Shown: positions 18,566-27,238 of the stretch, piece by piece
How positions within the stretch are numbered: the first letter of the stretch is position 1
Layout: every line of letters starts with the position of its first letter
Origin: Janibacter indicus
Lineage (GTDB): Bacteria > Actinomycetota > Actinomycetes > Actinomycetales > Dermatophilaceae
DNA length: 64,000 nt
Direction: 5' to 3'
Assembly (NCBI RefSeq): GCF_900176385.1
Contig: NZ_FWXN01000007.1
Span: 157,796 to 221,795, forward strand
Notes under the pieces: model-generated
What the model was told of the DNA's origin: nothing
What the model saw: the letters and a program-made list of their open reading frames with translations, nothing else
Database searches by the model: none
Made by a program: the position numbers and the translations under genes

Positions 18566-18668
18566 TAGATTCACGAGGGCGGGCCAAGAAATGTCCCGGT
18601 GCAACCGCCCCCGGCCGAAGCACCCCCTTCGACAGCATCAGCCTGTCACCCACCACCGACAGCGCACC

Positions 18669-18674
18669 TAGGGT
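18669..18674 (+). promoter_or_regulatory. -10 hexamer TAGGGT for the RsmC-like methyltransferase
   Basis: TAGGGT ends 6 bases before the GTG start at 18681; leaderless transcript expected. Confidence 0.6.
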
Positions 18675-18680
18675 TGTCCC

Positions 18681-19292
18681 GTGACCGACCACTACTTCAC
18701 CGACTCCCCTGCCGCGACCGATGCCGAGCGACGCCCGCTGGATGTCACGCTCGCCGGCCGAGAGGTCACGGTGGAGACCGCAGGTGGCACCTTCTCCCCC
18801 ACCGGTCTCGACAAGGCGACGGCGATCCTGCTCGACACGGTGCCCCAACCCCCTTCTGCCGCAGACCTGCTCGACATCGGCTGCGGCTGGGGCCCGATCG
18901 CCCTCACCCTCGCGCTCCGGGCCCCCGAGGCCACGGTCTGGGCCGTCGACGTCACGGAGCGGGCGCTCGACCTCACCCGCCGCAATGCGGCCGCCCTCGG
19001 GCTGACCAACGTGCGGACCGCCCGTCCGGACGAGGTGCCGGCGAACCTCCCCTTCGCCGCCATCTGGTCCAACCCGCCGATCCGCATCGGCAAGCCCGCC
19101 GTCCACGAGCTGCTGCGCACCTGGCTCCCCCGCCTCGCGCCGGGAGCCGACGCTCACCTCGTCATCGGCAAGAACCTCGGCGCCGACGGCTACCAGCGCT
19201 GGATCAGCACCGACCTCGGTCTGCCGACCGAGCGCGTCGGGTCGAGCAAGGGCTTCAGGGTCCTGCGGACCAGCCGGCCCGCGGCGGGTTGA
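18681..19292 (+). CDS. RsmC-like class I SAM-dependent methyltransferase
   Basis: A 203-residue protein with the SAM-binding motif LLDIGCGWGPIALTLAL (residues ~63-80), acidic motif WAVDVTERALDL and the catalytic N6/N2-methylation motif NPPIRIGK. The last motif is typical of 16S rRNA guanine-N2 methyltransferases of the RsmC/RlmG group. It is short and corresponds to the catalytic half only, as usual in actinobacteria. The GTG start is set by the leaderless -10. The 3' end overlaps the convergent gene by 38 bases. The rRNA target is inferred from the family. Confidence 0.83.
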   Translation: MTDHYFTDSPAATDAERRPLDVTLAGREVTVETAGGTFSPTGLDKATAILLDTVPQPPSAADLLDIGCGWGPIALTLALRAPEATVWAVDVTERALDLTRRNAAALGLTNVRTARPDEVPANLPFAAIWSNPPIRIGKPAVHELLRTWLPRLAPGADAHLVIGKNLGADGYQRWISTDLGLPTERVGSSKGFRVLRTSRPAAG

Positions 19293-20163
19293 CCAGGTCG
19301 CCCTCCCAGGTGAGGTCGCTCCCCTCCTCGACCTCGAAGGCCTCGAACCGGCCGTCGGCGAGCACCGCGTCGACGAGTGCCCGGGAGCCGGCCACGATCG
19401 TGCTGTCCCAGTCGATCTCGCTGGCGACCACCCAGGCGTGGTCCGCAGGCCAGACGAGCTGCGGGAGCGGCCCGTCGAAGACCGACGTCCACCCGATGCC
19501 CGCCCGGTGCGGCCACGTCTCGTCGGCCAGCTCGTCGCAGTCGGTCGCCAGCAGCACGTACTCGCGACCGGGAAGCACCAGGAGCGGGCCGCGTCGCACC
19601 GCCGCAGCGACGTCGGTCGCGACCGAGGTCCGCTGCTCCTCGAGATGCAGCCGCATCCGTGCGTCGGCCTCCGCCTCGGCGTCCGTCTCCTTGCCACCGT
19701 CGTCCTCGCCCGCATAGACCACGGTCGAGCCCGTCAGCTCGCCCCACCCCGCCCAGATGCCCACGACGAGCTGCTCGGGCGAGCGCGTGGCCTCCCGCAG
19801 GTGCCTGGTCAGCCCGGCGAGCAGATCGACGTCCAGGGCCCCGTCGCGCGACTGCCCGACCCGCCAGCCGTCGGCGAAGTCGACCCCCTGGTGGAGGTCC
19901 GCCAGCCGGTTCCACTGGACGAGCGGGTGCATCGTCAGCCCCTGTCGGGCCGCCACGCGCGACCACCGCCAGCGCCCCTCCTCCAGCACCGGGTGCATGC
20001 CCCACCGGTCGGCGACCGTGAGGTCCTCACGGTGCACCGGCACCGGGTGCAGGATGCGCGCGTAGGCCTCGAAGCCCGCGCCCGCAGTCCCACCGACCCG
20101 GCCCCAGCCACCGATCCGCTCACGCAGCCAGTCGCCGCAGGACACCTCCGTGATCAGCTCCAT
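19255..20163 (-). CDS. Conserved hypothetical protein, 302 residues
   Basis: I do not recognise the family. The protein begins MELITEVSCGDWLRERIGGW and is soluble, acidic, and rich in Trp, Asp and Glu, without signal peptide or membrane segments. It contains an acidic low-complexity stretch near the middle (GEDDGGKETDAEAEADARM). The pattern RGPLLVLPGREYVLLATDCD resembles ligand-binding cores of proteins of unknown function found in many actinobacteria. The ATG at 20163 has TAGGCT six bases upstream, supporting this start. It is convergent with and overlaps the methyltransferase gene. Confidence 0.7.
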   Translation of the reverse strand: MELITEVSCGDWLRERIGGWGRVGGTAGAGFEAYARILHPVPVHREDLTVADRWGMHPVLEEGRWRWSRVAARQGLTMHPLVQWNRLADLHQGVDFADGWRVGQSRDGALDVDLLAGLTRHLREATRSPEQLVVGIWAGWGELTGSTVVYAGEDDGGKETDAEAEADARMRLHLEEQRTSVATDVAAAVRRGPLLVLPGREYVLLATDCDELADETWPHRAGIGWTSVFDGPLPQLVWPADHAWVVASEIDWDSTIVAGSRALVDAVLADGRFEAFEVEEGSDLTWEGDLVNPPRAGWSAGP

Positions 20164-20169
20164 CCGGGG

Positions 20170-20175
20170 AGCCTA
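20170..20175 (-). promoter_or_regulatory. -10 hexamer TAGGCT for the hypothetical gene
   Basis: TAGGCT on the minus strand lies 6 bases before the ATG at 20163. Confidence 0.5.
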
Positions 20176-20204
20176 CGGCGAGCGTCAGCGCTGCTGCCCC
20201 ACCG

Positions 20205-22031
20205 TCACTCGTCCTCGTCGACGACCATCGCCGACCCGCCACCGGCACGCGTCGGCTCGGCCGCGGCCTCGAGGTCGTCGAGCCCGTGGACCCGGATCCC
20301 CGTGGCATTGCCGATCCGGTCGACCTTCTTGGTCGTGTGGCCCAGCGAACGCAGGTAGTCACCGACGTCGCCGTCCGCGAGCGCCGGCTCGAGCTCGGTC
20401 GCCGAGCCGTTGCGCGAGGAGACCCGTGGCGCGGCGAGCGCGTCGCCGATGGCCAGGTCGCGGTCGACGACCCCGCCGACGAGCTGGGCGACGGTCGTGA
20501 TGATCGTCGCGCCGCCCGGGCTGCCGGCGGTCATCCACGGCGTGCCGTCCTCGAGGACGATGGTCGGGGCCATCGACGAGCGCGGCCGCTTGCCCGGGCC
20601 GGGCAGGTTGGGGTCGGGGACCCCGTCGGTCACCGGCGTGAGGTTGAAGTCGGTCAGCTCGTTGTTGAGCAGGAAGCCGTAGCCCGGCACGACCATGCCG
20701 CTGCCGCCGTACTGCTCGATCGTCAGCGTGTAGGTCACGGTGTTGCCGTCCTTGTCGACCGCGGTCAGCGAGGTCGTGTGCTGGTCCTCGGACCCGACGG
20801 CGGTGGTCTCGGTCGAGGCCTGGCAGTCGTCGTAGGAGCCGTCCGGCTGGCCGAAGGGGACGGGGCGGGTCATCGTCGAGTCCTCACCGAAGAGGCACGA
20901 GCGCTCGTCGGCGAAGTCCTGCGAGAGCAGCTCCTGCGTCGGCACGCCGGGCACGTCGCCGACCCAGCGGTTGCGGTCGGCGAAGGCCGTGGCGGAGGCC
21001 TCGGCGAACCAGTGCGCCCACTCCCCCTCGCTGAGGTCCTGCGTGCGCTTGCCGGTGCGCTCCTCGTAGGACTCGAGCAGGTTGAGGATCTCGCCGACGG
21101 CGATGCCACCCGAGCTCGGCGCTGCCATGCCGTAGATGTCGAGGCCACGGTGCTCGCTGTGGGTGGGCGCCTTGACCTTGGCCTCGTAGGCGCGCATGTC
21201 CGAGCGGGTCATCTGCCCCGAGGGGACGGTGACCCCGGGCGCCGTGCGGGGGTTGCGCGCGGTGTCGACGACCGCCTCTCCCATGGCGCCGCGGTGCATG
21301 GCCGCTGACCCATGGGTGCGCAGCTGCCGGTAGGCCTTGGCCAGGTCGGGGTTGCGCAGGACGGCACCGACCTTGATCGGCTCACCGCCGGGCAGGTAGA
21401 TCTTCGCCGTGTCGGGGAACATCGCGAAGCGCTCGGCGTTGTCGGCGGTCGCGTCATGGAAGGTCTGGTCGACGACGAAGCCCTTGCGTGCGGTCTCCTC
21501 GGCCGGCTTGAGCAGCTTGTTGAGCGACATCGTCCCGTAGCGCTCGGCGGCCATCTCCCAGGTCGCGGGCGTGCCCGGGACCCCTACGGAGAGACCGGAG
21601 TTGACCACCGTGTCGAAGTCCATCGCCTTGCCGTCGGCACCTACGAAGACCTTGTCGTGGAAGCTCGCCGGCGCGGTCTCGCGGCCGTCGATGGTCTCGA
21701 CCTTGCCGGTGTCGGCGTCGTAGTGGACGAAGAAGCCGCCGCCCCCGATACCGGAGCTGTAGGGCTCGACGACGCCGACGGCGGCGGCCATCGCGACAGC
21801 CGCGTCGGCGGCATTGCCGCCTCGCTCGAGCACGTCGATGCCGATCTGGCTGACGATGGGGTCGACGGACGCGACGGCCCCGCCGGCGCCGCGCATCACG
21901 GGGACCTTGGGCAGGTCGTGTCCGACGGGTGGCGGCCCGGGGTCGGCGGTTGCGGCGCCCCCGGTGGCGGCGGTCAGGGCCAGGGCCCCGGCCGCGAGCG
22001 TGCTGATCAAGGTCGGTGTGGCGCGTCCCAT
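20205..22031 (-). CDS. ggt: Gamma-glutamyltranspeptidase, secreted
   Basis: A 608-residue precursor with an N-terminal Sec-type signal ending near ATADP. The family fold is made as one chain and cleaves itself before the catalytic Thr, here in EDQHTTSLTAVDKDGN. Downstream motifs NNELTDF, GKRPRSSMAPTIV and GSPGGATIITT form the glutamate-binding site. It removes gamma-glutamyl groups from glutathione and similar peptides outside the membrane. The ATG at 22031 has TAGCGT six bases before it, favouring a leaderless mRNA. Confidence 0.93.
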   Translation of the reverse strand: MGRATPTLISTLAAGALALTAATGGAATADPGPPPVGHDLPKVPVMRGAGGAVASVDPIVSQIGIDVLERGGNAADAAVAMAAAVGVVEPYSSGIGGGGFFVHYDADTGKVETIDGRETAPASFHDKVFVGADGKAMDFDTVVNSGLSVGVPGTPATWEMAAERYGTMSLNKLLKPAEETARKGFVVDQTFHDATADNAERFAMFPDTAKIYLPGGEPIKVGAVLRNPDLAKAYRQLRTHGSAAMHRGAMGEAVVDTARNPRTAPGVTVPSGQMTRSDMRAYEAKVKAPTHSEHRGLDIYGMAAPSSGGIAVGEILNLLESYEERTGKRTQDLSEGEWAHWFAEASATAFADRNRWVGDVPGVPTQELLSQDFADERSCLFGEDSTMTRPVPFGQPDGSYDDCQASTETTAVGSEDQHTTSLTAVDKDGNTVTYTLTIEQYGGSGMVVPGYGFLLNNELTDFNLTPVTDGVPDPNLPGPGKRPRSSMAPTIVLEDGTPWMTAGSPGGATIITTVAQLVGGVVDRDLAIGDALAAPRVSSRNGSATELEPALADGDVGDYLRSLGHTTKKVDRIGNATGIRVHGLDDLEAAAEPTRAGGGSAMVVDEDE

Positions 22032-22037
22032 GCATCC

Positions 22038-22043
22038 ACGCTA
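22038..22043 (-). promoter_or_regulatory. -10 hexamer TAGCGT for ggt
   Basis: TAGCGT on the minus strand is 6 bases before the ggt ATG. Confidence 0.55.
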
Positions 22044-22104
22044 GGTGTGATCGGCCTCACGCGCAGCGCGAGCGGACACCACGGCCGCCCCGGGACGAAG
22101 GGGG

Positions 22105-22974
22105 TCACACGAGCGTCGTCGTCCCGTCGGCCACGAGCACGGCTGGTCCGGCGAGCTCCACCTCGCGGCCGGGCAGCAGCCGCACCCGCAGCGTGCCTCC
22201 GGGCACCTCGACGGTGCACTCGCTCGAGGCGTCGACGTCGCCGGACCAGAAGGCCGTGCCGATCGCCGCGGCGCACACGCCGGTGCCGCAGGAGCGGGTC
22301 TCGCCGACGCCGCGCTCGTGGACGCGCATCGAGATCCGGCCGGGCCCCAGGACCCGCACGAACTCGACGTTGCTGCCCTCCGGAGGCACGGGGTTGACCG
22401 CCGGCGGGCGGCGCAGGCGCAGGCCGTTGAGGTTGACGTTGGGCGGCAGCGCGACGACCGTGTGCGGGTTGCCGAGGTCGAGCGAGAGCGCCGAGTAGGG
22501 CTCGGTGATGTCCTCGGCCTCCTCGACGTGGACGAGCGCGTCGAAACCCTGCGCCTGGGCCTTCGCCTCGTCGACGAAGCGCCACTGCCCCATGTGCGTC
22601 ACGACCTGCTCCCCCTCGAAGCGGATCCCCTTGAGACCGGCGCGGGTGGCGATCGAGAACTCGTCGCCGACGAGTCCCTCGCGCCGCAGCCAGGTTGCGA
22701 AGACCCGCGTGCCGTTGCCGCACATCTGGGCCAGCGAGCCGTCGTGGTTGCGGTAGTCCATGAACCACTCGGCCTCGCCGGCGAGCGCCCGGACCTCCTC
22801 CTCGGCCGCGTCGGCGGTGCGCACGATCCGGATGACGCCGTCGCCACCGATGCCGGCCTGACGGTCGGCGAGCAGGGCGACCTGCGAGGGGGTCAGGTCG
22901 AGCTCGGCGTCGAGGTCGGGCACGAGGACGAAGTCGTTTTCGGTCCCGTGGCCCTTGGTGAATCGCAGCGTCAT
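22105..22974 (-). CDS. dapF: Diaminopimelate epimerase
   Basis: A 289-residue enzyme that interconverts LL- and meso-diaminopimelate for lysine and peptidoglycan synthesis. The two active-site cysteines lie in AQMCGNGTR and RSCGTGVCAAA, and the N-terminal KGHGTENDF motif is present. Start choice: the ATG at 22974 overlaps the miaA stop as ATGA, so it is translationally coupled. An in-frame ATG three codons earlier (22983) is possible but less likely. It is the last gene of the def-miaA-dapF operon. Confidence 0.95.
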   Translation of the reverse strand: MTLRFTKGHGTENDFVLVPDLDAELDLTPSQVALLADRQAGIGGDGVIRIVRTADAAEEEVRALAGEAEWFMDYRNHDGSLAQMCGNGTRVFATWLRREGLVGDEFSIATRAGLKGIRFEGEQVVTHMGQWRFVDEAKAQAQGFDALVHVEEAEDITEPYSALSLDLGNPHTVVALPPNVNLNGLRLRRPPAVNPVPPEGSNVEFVRVLGPGRISMRVHERGVGETRSCGTGVCAAAIGTAFWSGDVDASSECTVEVPGGTLRVRLLPGREVELAGPAVLVADGTTTLV

Positions 22975-23906
22975 GGGGTCCATTGTGCCGGTCGGGTCGC
23001 CAGGCCCACGGCGCTCCCCCGCAGCCCGGGCGCGGCCGCGTCGAGCCACTGCACCCGGGGGTCGGGCCGCAGCCAGGACTCCTGCCGGCGGGCGTAGCGC
23101 CGCGTCGCACGCGCGGTGTCGGCGATGGCCTCCTCACGGCCCCAGCGCCCGTCGAGCTCGCCCAGCGCCTGCGCGTAGCCGATCGCCCGTGAGGCGGTGC
23201 GCCCGTCGCGCAGCCCGGCGGCGTCGAGACGCCGGACCTCGTCGAGCAGGCCGGCCTCCCACATGGCGCGGGTGCGCCGGTCGATCCGGTCGGTCAGGGC
23301 GTCCCAGTCGTCGCGCAGGGCGATGACGAGCGAAGGGCGTCGGTACCGCTTCGTGGGTGCCGTCGCCGAGAAGGGACGGCCGGTGATCTCGACGACCTCG
23401 AGCGCGCGGATGATCCGCCGGGTGTTGTTGGGTTCGATGGCGTCTGCGGCTGCCGGGTCGACCTCCCGCAGTCGACGACGAAGGGCGGCGCGCCCCCCTT
23501 CGTCCTGCGCCTGCTCCTCGAGCCGGGCCCGCACGGCGGGGTCGGTGGGCGGGATGTCGAGGTGGTCGAGCGCGGCCCGGACGTAGAGCCCGGAGCCACC
23601 GGCGAGGACCGGCACGCGTCCACGCCCGAGGATGTCGACGATCGCGGCCTCGGCCCGGGCCTGGAAGTCGGCCAGCGTGGCCTCGTCGGTCACCTCGAGG
23701 ACGTCGAGGAGGTGGTGCGGGACCCCGCGCCGCTGGGCGACGGGCAGCTTGTTGGTCCCGATGTCCATGCCCCGGTAGAGCTGCATGGCGTCGGCGTTGA
23801 CCACCTCGCCGCCGAGCTCCTCGGCGAGGTCGAGCGCGAGGTCGGACTTGCCGGTGGCGGTGGCCCCGACGACGGCGACGACCTCGGGGCGGTGCAGCCC
23901 GCTCAC
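22971..23906 (-). CDS. miaA: tRNA dimethylallyltransferase
   Basis: A 311-residue enzyme that adds a dimethylallyl group to A37 of tRNAs reading U-starting codons. The P-loop GATATGKSDLALDLAEEL is at the N-terminus, followed by NADAMQLYRGMDIGTNK and the late motif SRAIGYAQAL. The GTG at 23906 overlaps the def stop (GTGA) and is preferred over an upstream ATG, because homology begins here. It makes the substrate for MiaB (25646), encoded nearby on the same strand. Confidence 0.94.
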   Translation of the reverse strand: MSGLHRPEVVAVVGATATGKSDLALDLAEELGGEVVNADAMQLYRGMDIGTNKLPVAQRRGVPHHLLDVLEVTDEATLADFQARAEAAIVDILGRGRVPVLAGGSGLYVRAALDHLDIPPTDPAVRARLEEQAQDEGGRAALRRRLREVDPAAADAIEPNNTRRIIRALEVVEITGRPFSATAPTKRYRRPSLVIALRDDWDALTDRIDRRTRAMWEAGLLDEVRRLDAAGLRDGRTASRAIGYAQALGELDGRWGREEAIADTARATRRYARRQESWLRPDPRVQWLDAAAPGLRGSAVGLATRPAQWTP

Positions 23907-24487
23907 TCCTCGTCGTCGTGCCCGAAGGGGTCGGGCCCCTCGCCGGGCAGCCAGGTGTTGCCGGGCACGCCCCAGCCCTCGGCCTTGATCGCCTTGCGCG
24001 CCTTCTTCTTCCACTTGTCACCCAGCCGGTCGACGTAGAGGAAGCCGTTGAGGTGGTCGTACTCGTGCTGCATGCAGCGGGCGAACCACCCGGTGGCCGA
24101 GAAGGCGATCTCCTTGCCGTCCCAGTCGTAGCCGGTCACCTCGGCGCGCTCACCCCGACGAAGGGGGAAGGAGTAGCCGGGGACGGACAGGCAGCCCTCG
24201 GACTCGTGGTCGCGGTCCGGTTCACCGACCGCCGGCTTGCTCGCCTTGACGTAGGGGTTGATGACGTGGCCGAGGGAGGGCACGCCGTCCTCGTTGGCCA
24301 TGCTCCACGTGTAGATCCGCAGGCCGATCCCGATCTGTGGGGCGGCGAGGCCGACGCCGTGGGCGGCCTCCTGGGTGGCGTACATGTCCTCGACGAGGGT
24401 GCGCAGCTCGGCGTCGAAGTCGGTGACCGGCTGGGCGCGGGTGTGCAGCACCGGCTCGCCGCAGATGGTGATGGGGTGGATCGTCAT
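23903..24487 (-). CDS. def: Peptide deformylase
   Basis: A 194-residue metalloenzyme that removes the formyl group from nascent proteins. All three motifs are present: GVGLAAPQIG, EGCLSVPG with the metal Cys, and QHEYDHLNG with the HExxH metal site. I place the start at the ATG at 24487 because TACGAT lies 7 bases before it, matching the leaderless pattern seen throughout the window. The ATG at 24496 overlaps that hexamer. It is first in a tightly overlapping operon with miaA and dapF, an unusual mixture of protein maturation, tRNA modification and cell-wall functions. Confidence 0.93.
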   Translation of the reverse strand: MTIHPITICGEPVLHTRAQPVTDFDAELRTLVEDMYATQEAAHGVGLAAPQIGIGLRIYTWSMANEDGVPSLGHVINPYVKASKPAVGEPDRDHESEGCLSVPGYSFPLRRGERAEVTGYDWDGKEIAFSATGWFARCMQHEYDHLNGFLYVDRLGDKWKKKARKAIKAEGWGVPGNTWLPGEGPDPFGHDDEE

Positions 24488-24494
24488 GGTCGGC

Positions 24495-24500
24495 ATCGTA
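24495..24500 (-). promoter_or_regulatory. -10 hexamer TACGAT for def
   Basis: TACGAT on the minus strand is 7 bases before the ATG at 24487. Confidence 0.5.
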
Positions 24501-24537
24501 TGTCGCCACGGCGCGCGGTCGGCACCTGCACGCAGGA

Positions 24538-24577
24538 CGACGCCGGGACCGGACAGGGGGTTCCGGCCCCGGCGTCG
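24538..24577 (-). terminator. Hairpin terminator downstream of yceI
   Basis: A 16-bp stem with one mismatch (arms 24538-24553 and 24562-24577) and an 8-base loop, very GC-rich, without a T-run, lies between the yceI stop and the def promoter. Confidence 0.7.
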
Positions 24578-24620
24578 CGGGGTGTGTCCGGCGTCAGTGC
24601 TGCCGGACGGTCTGGGGGCC

Positions 24621-25187
24621 TCAGGCCTGCTTGATGGCCGAGAGGTCGAGGGTGAGGGTGACCTTCTTCGAGACGAGGACGCCACCGGTCTCGAGCGCGG
24701 CGTTCCAGGTGAGGCCGAAGTCCTCACGGTCGACGTCGGTGCGGGCGGTGAAGCCGGCGCGGATGTTGCCGAAGGGGTCCTGGGCGGTGCCCTCGTACTC
24801 GGCGGCGAGCTCGACCTGGCGGGTGACGCCCTTGATCGTCAGGTCGCCGACGAGGGTGAACTCCTCGCCCTTGACGTCCTTGATGCCCGTGCTGGCGAAG
24901 GTGATGACGGGGTTGTTGTCGACGTCGAAGAAGTCGGCCGACTTCAGGTGGCCGTCGCGGTCGGCGGAGCCGGAGTCGATCGAGGCGACCTGCATCGTGG
25001 CGGTCGCGGTCGAGGCGGCGAAGTCCTCGGCGACGGTGACCGTGCCCTCCAGCTCGCGGAAGTAGCCGCGGACCTTGGTGACCATCGCGTGGCGGGCGAC
25101 GAAGCCGACCTCGGAGTGGCTGGCGTCGAGGACGTAGGTACCGGCGGCCAGGTCGGCGAGGGGGGTGATGGCGGTGGACTCGGTCAT
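24621..25187 (-). CDS. YceI-family lipocalin-like protein
   Basis: A 188-residue protein with the YceI signature: GTYVLDASHSEVGFVARHAM near the N-terminus, then SADFFDVDNNPVITF and LTIKGVTRQVEL. The family forms a lipocalin-like barrel that binds isoprenoid-type lipids. No signal peptide is seen, so this copy is probably cytoplasmic. The ATG at 25187 has AAGGAG about 7 bases upstream. A near-perfect sigma-70-type promoter overlapped by an inverted repeat lies upstream, which suggests repression by a small-molecule or stress regulator. Confidence 0.9.
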   Translation of the reverse strand: MTESTAITPLADLAAGTYVLDASHSEVGFVARHAMVTKVRGYFRELEGTVTVAEDFAASTATATMQVASIDSGSADRDGHLKSADFFDVDNNPVITFASTGIKDVKGEEFTLVGDLTIKGVTRQVELAAEYEGTAQDPFGNIRAGFTARTDVDREDFGLTWNAALETGGVLVSKKVTLTLDLSAIKQA

Positions 25188-25226
25188 GAGGTGCTCCTTG
25201 CGATGTTGGGGGGTGTCTGGGTGCAC

Positions 25227-25257
25227 ACACGACAGTAGACCTGCTTTGTTGTCGTGT
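25227..25257. promoter_or_regulatory. Inverted repeat over the yceI promoter, candidate operator
   Basis: ACACGACA (25227-25234) and TGTCGTGT (25250-25257) are perfect inverted copies 15 bases apart, covering both the -10 and the -35 of the yceI promoter. This is the geometry of a repressor site; the regulator is unknown. Confidence 0.6.
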
Positions 25258-25260
25258 CAA
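25232..25260 (-). promoter_or_regulatory. Strong promoter of yceI, TTGACA-17-TACTGT
   Basis: On the minus strand a perfect -35 TTGACA (25260-25255) is followed after 17 bases by TACTGT (25237-25232). This is the best canonical -35/-10 promoter in the window. Confidence 0.8.
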
Positions 25261-25378
25261 CTATTGGATTTTCAACGACATGTACATGCTTCGCCCCCAG
25301 CGGTTGAAGCGCGCGGGATGACGTGTTTGGCTGGTGGCACGGCCCGTCACCGGGCAGCCCGACACGAAGGAGAACACC

Positions 25379-25558
25379 ATGGGCTTCGACGATCTGAAGG
25401 GCAAGACCACCGACGCGCTGGGCGACCACAGCGACAAGGTCGAGCAGGTGAGCGACCAGGGCCTCGACAAGGCCGGCGAGTTCGCTGAGGGCAAGGGTGC
25501 CAGCTCCGAACACGCCGACAAGGGCAAGGACTTCCTCGACGGCAAGATCGGCGAGTGA
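25379..25558 (+). CDS. Small hydrophilic protein of the MT0933/Rv0909 antitoxin family
   Basis: A 59-residue protein rich in Lys, Asp and Gly: MGFDDLKGKTTDALGDHSDK near the N-terminus and KGKDFLDGKIGE at the end. This matches the Rv0909-type (MT0933-like) antitoxin family, which resembles CsbD-like stress proteins. No toxin gene is adjacent, so it may act alone or be a stress protein. The ribosome site AAGGAGA precedes the ATG at 25379. It is followed by a strong bidirectional terminator. Confidence 0.72.
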   Translation: MGFDDLKGKTTDALGDHSDKVEQVSDQGLDKAGEFAEGKGASSEHADKGKDFLDGKIGE

Positions 25559-25576
25559 GGCTGCCTCACTGACAGC

Positions 25577-25619
25577 ACGAAGGGGGCTGGTCACCGTGAC
25601 GGTGACCAGCCCCCTTCGT
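25577..25619. terminator. Bidirectional terminator built from two CGAAGGGGG copies
   Basis: A perfect 19-bp stem (25577-25595 with 25601-25619) and a 5-base loop lie between the antitoxin-like gene and the miaB stop. The outer part of each arm is the iterated 9-mer CGAAGGGGG in opposite orientation. Confidence 0.9.
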
Positions 25620-25645
25620 CGTGCTCGGGTGGTGCGGGCGAGGCC

Positions 25646-27184
25646 TCAGGCCCCGCAGGCCGGACCGGTGGTCGCCACCGGTGCCGGAGCGCCGATGCTC
25701 GGCATGCCCAGGCTGACACCGGGCTTGGCCACCGCGCCCTCGGCACTCTTGTCCTGCAGCGCCGCCCACGCGTCGCCGCCGCGCGTGCGCCGCACCGGGA
25801 AGGCCCCGCCCTCGAGCGCCGAGTCGGCGACGAGGTGGTGCGGGGCGCCATAGGTGACGCCGACGGTCACCATGTCGCCGGGGCGCGGACGCTCCGCCTC
25901 GGGCAGGTCCTCCGGCAGGGCGAAGTGGACGAGCCGGTTGTCGGGCGCGCGGCCGCTGAGGCGCGCGGTCTCGCGGTCCTTGCGCCCCTCCCCCGTCGCG
26001 ACGAGGACCTCGAGCTCACGACCCTCCTGCTCGCGGTTGCCGACCCAGGAGATCTCGTCCTGCAGTGCGACGAGCCGCTCGTAGCGTTCCTGGACGACCG
26101 CCTTGGGCACCTGGTCGGGCATCGTCGCCGCCGGCGTGCCGGGCCGGATCGAGTACTGGAAGGTGAAGGCGGAGCTGAAGCGCGACTCGCGCACGACCCG
26201 CAGCGTCTCCTCGAAGTCGTCGTCCGTCTCCCCGGGGAAGCCGACGATGATGTCGGTCGTGATCGCCGCGTCGGGGATGCGGTCGCGGACGCGCTCGATG
26301 ATCCCGAGGAAGCGCTCGGAGCGGTAGCTGCGACGCATCGCCTTCAGGACCCGGTCGGAGCCGGACTGGAGGGGCATGTGCAGGCTCGGCATGACATTGG
26401 GCGTCTCGGCCATCGCGTCGATGACGTCGTCGGTGAAGGCGGCGGGGTGCGGGCTGGTGAAGCGCACCCGCTCCAGACCGTCGATGTCGCCGCAGGCCCG
26501 CAGCAGCTTGCCGAAGGCGAGCCGGTCGCCGAACTCGACGCCGTAGCTGTTGACGTTCTGGCCCAGGAGGGTGACCTCGACAACGCCCTGCGCGACGAGC
26601 GCCTCCACCTCGGCGAGGATCTCGCCGGGACGGCGGTCCTTCTCCTTGCCCCGCAGCGCCGGGACGATGCAGAAGGTGCAGGTGTTGTTGCACCCGACGG
26701 AGATCGAGGTCCAGCCCGAGTAGGCCGAGTCACGGCGGGTCGGCAGGGTCGAGGGGAAGGTCTCGAGGGCCTCGAGGATCTCGACCTGCGCCTCCTCGTT
26801 GTGGCGGGCCCGGTCGAGCAGCGCCGGCAGCGAGCCGATGTTGTGGGTGCCGAAGACGACGTCGACCCAGGGGGCGCGCTCGACGATCGTGTCGCGGTCC
26901 TTCTGCGCCATGCAGCCACCGACGGCGATCTGCAGGTCGGGGTGGCGCTGCTTGAGCGGACGCAGCTGCCCGAGGTTGCCGTAGAGCTTGTTGTCGGCAT
27001 TTTCGCGGACGGCGCAGGTGTTGAAGACGACGACGTCGGCGACCTCCCCGCGCTCGTCGGCGGGCAGGCTCGCGCGGTCGACGTAGCCGGCGGTCTCGAG
27101 GAGGCCGGCGAGTCGCTCGGAGTCGTGAACGTTCATCTGGCACCCGTGGGTGCGCACGTCGTAGGTCTTTGGCGTTGCAGTCAT
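25646..27184 (-). CDS. miaB: tRNA-2-methylthio-N6-dimethylallyladenosine synthase
   Basis: A 512-residue radical-SAM methylthiotransferase that converts i6A37 to ms2i6A37 in tRNA. The N-terminal UPF0004 domain has cysteines in [16 protein letters not shown] and VGGCMAQ; the radical-SAM motif CNNTCTFC follows, and a C-terminal TRAM domain ends near [13 protein letters not shown]. Beyond it is a variable tail of about 60 residues rich in Ala, Gly and Pro, longer than usual. Its substrate is made by MiaA (22971-23906). Confidence 0.95.
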   Translation of the reverse strand: MTATPKTYDVRTHGCQMNVHDSERLAGLLETAGYVDRASLPADERGEVADVVVFNTCAVRENADNKLYGNLGQLRPLKQRHPDLQIAVGGCMAQKDRDTIVERAPWVDVVFGTHNIGSLPALLDRARHNEEAQVEILEALETFPSTLPTRRDSAYSGWTSISVGCNNTCTFCIVPALRGKEKDRRPGEILAEVEALVAQGVVEVTLLGQNVNSYGVEFGDRLAFGKLLRACGDIDGLERVRFTSPHPAAFTDDVIDAMAETPNVMPSLHMPLQSGSDRVLKAMRRSYRSERFLGIIERVRDRIPDAAITTDIIVGFPGETDDDFEETLRVVRESRFSSAFTFQYSIRPGTPAATMPDQVPKAVVQERYERLVALQDEISWVGNREQEGRELEVLVATGEGRKDRETARLSGRAPDNRLVHFALPEDLPEAERPRPGDMVTVGVTYGAPHHLVADSALEGGAFPVRRTRGGDAWAALQDKSAEGAVAKPGVSLGMPSIGAPAPVATTGPACGA

Positions 27185-27202
27185 GACCCGTCAAGGGTAC
27201 GT

Positions 27203-27235
27203 CGGACGAAGGGGGTGCCCCTCCCCCTTCGTCCG
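27203..27235 (-). terminator. Terminator between the transglutaminase gene and miaB
   Basis: A perfect 13-bp stem (27203-27215 with 27223-27235) and a 7-base loop. Each arm contains the 9-mer CGAAGGGGG, in head-to-head orientation. Confidence 0.88.
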
Positions 27236-27238
27236 TGG

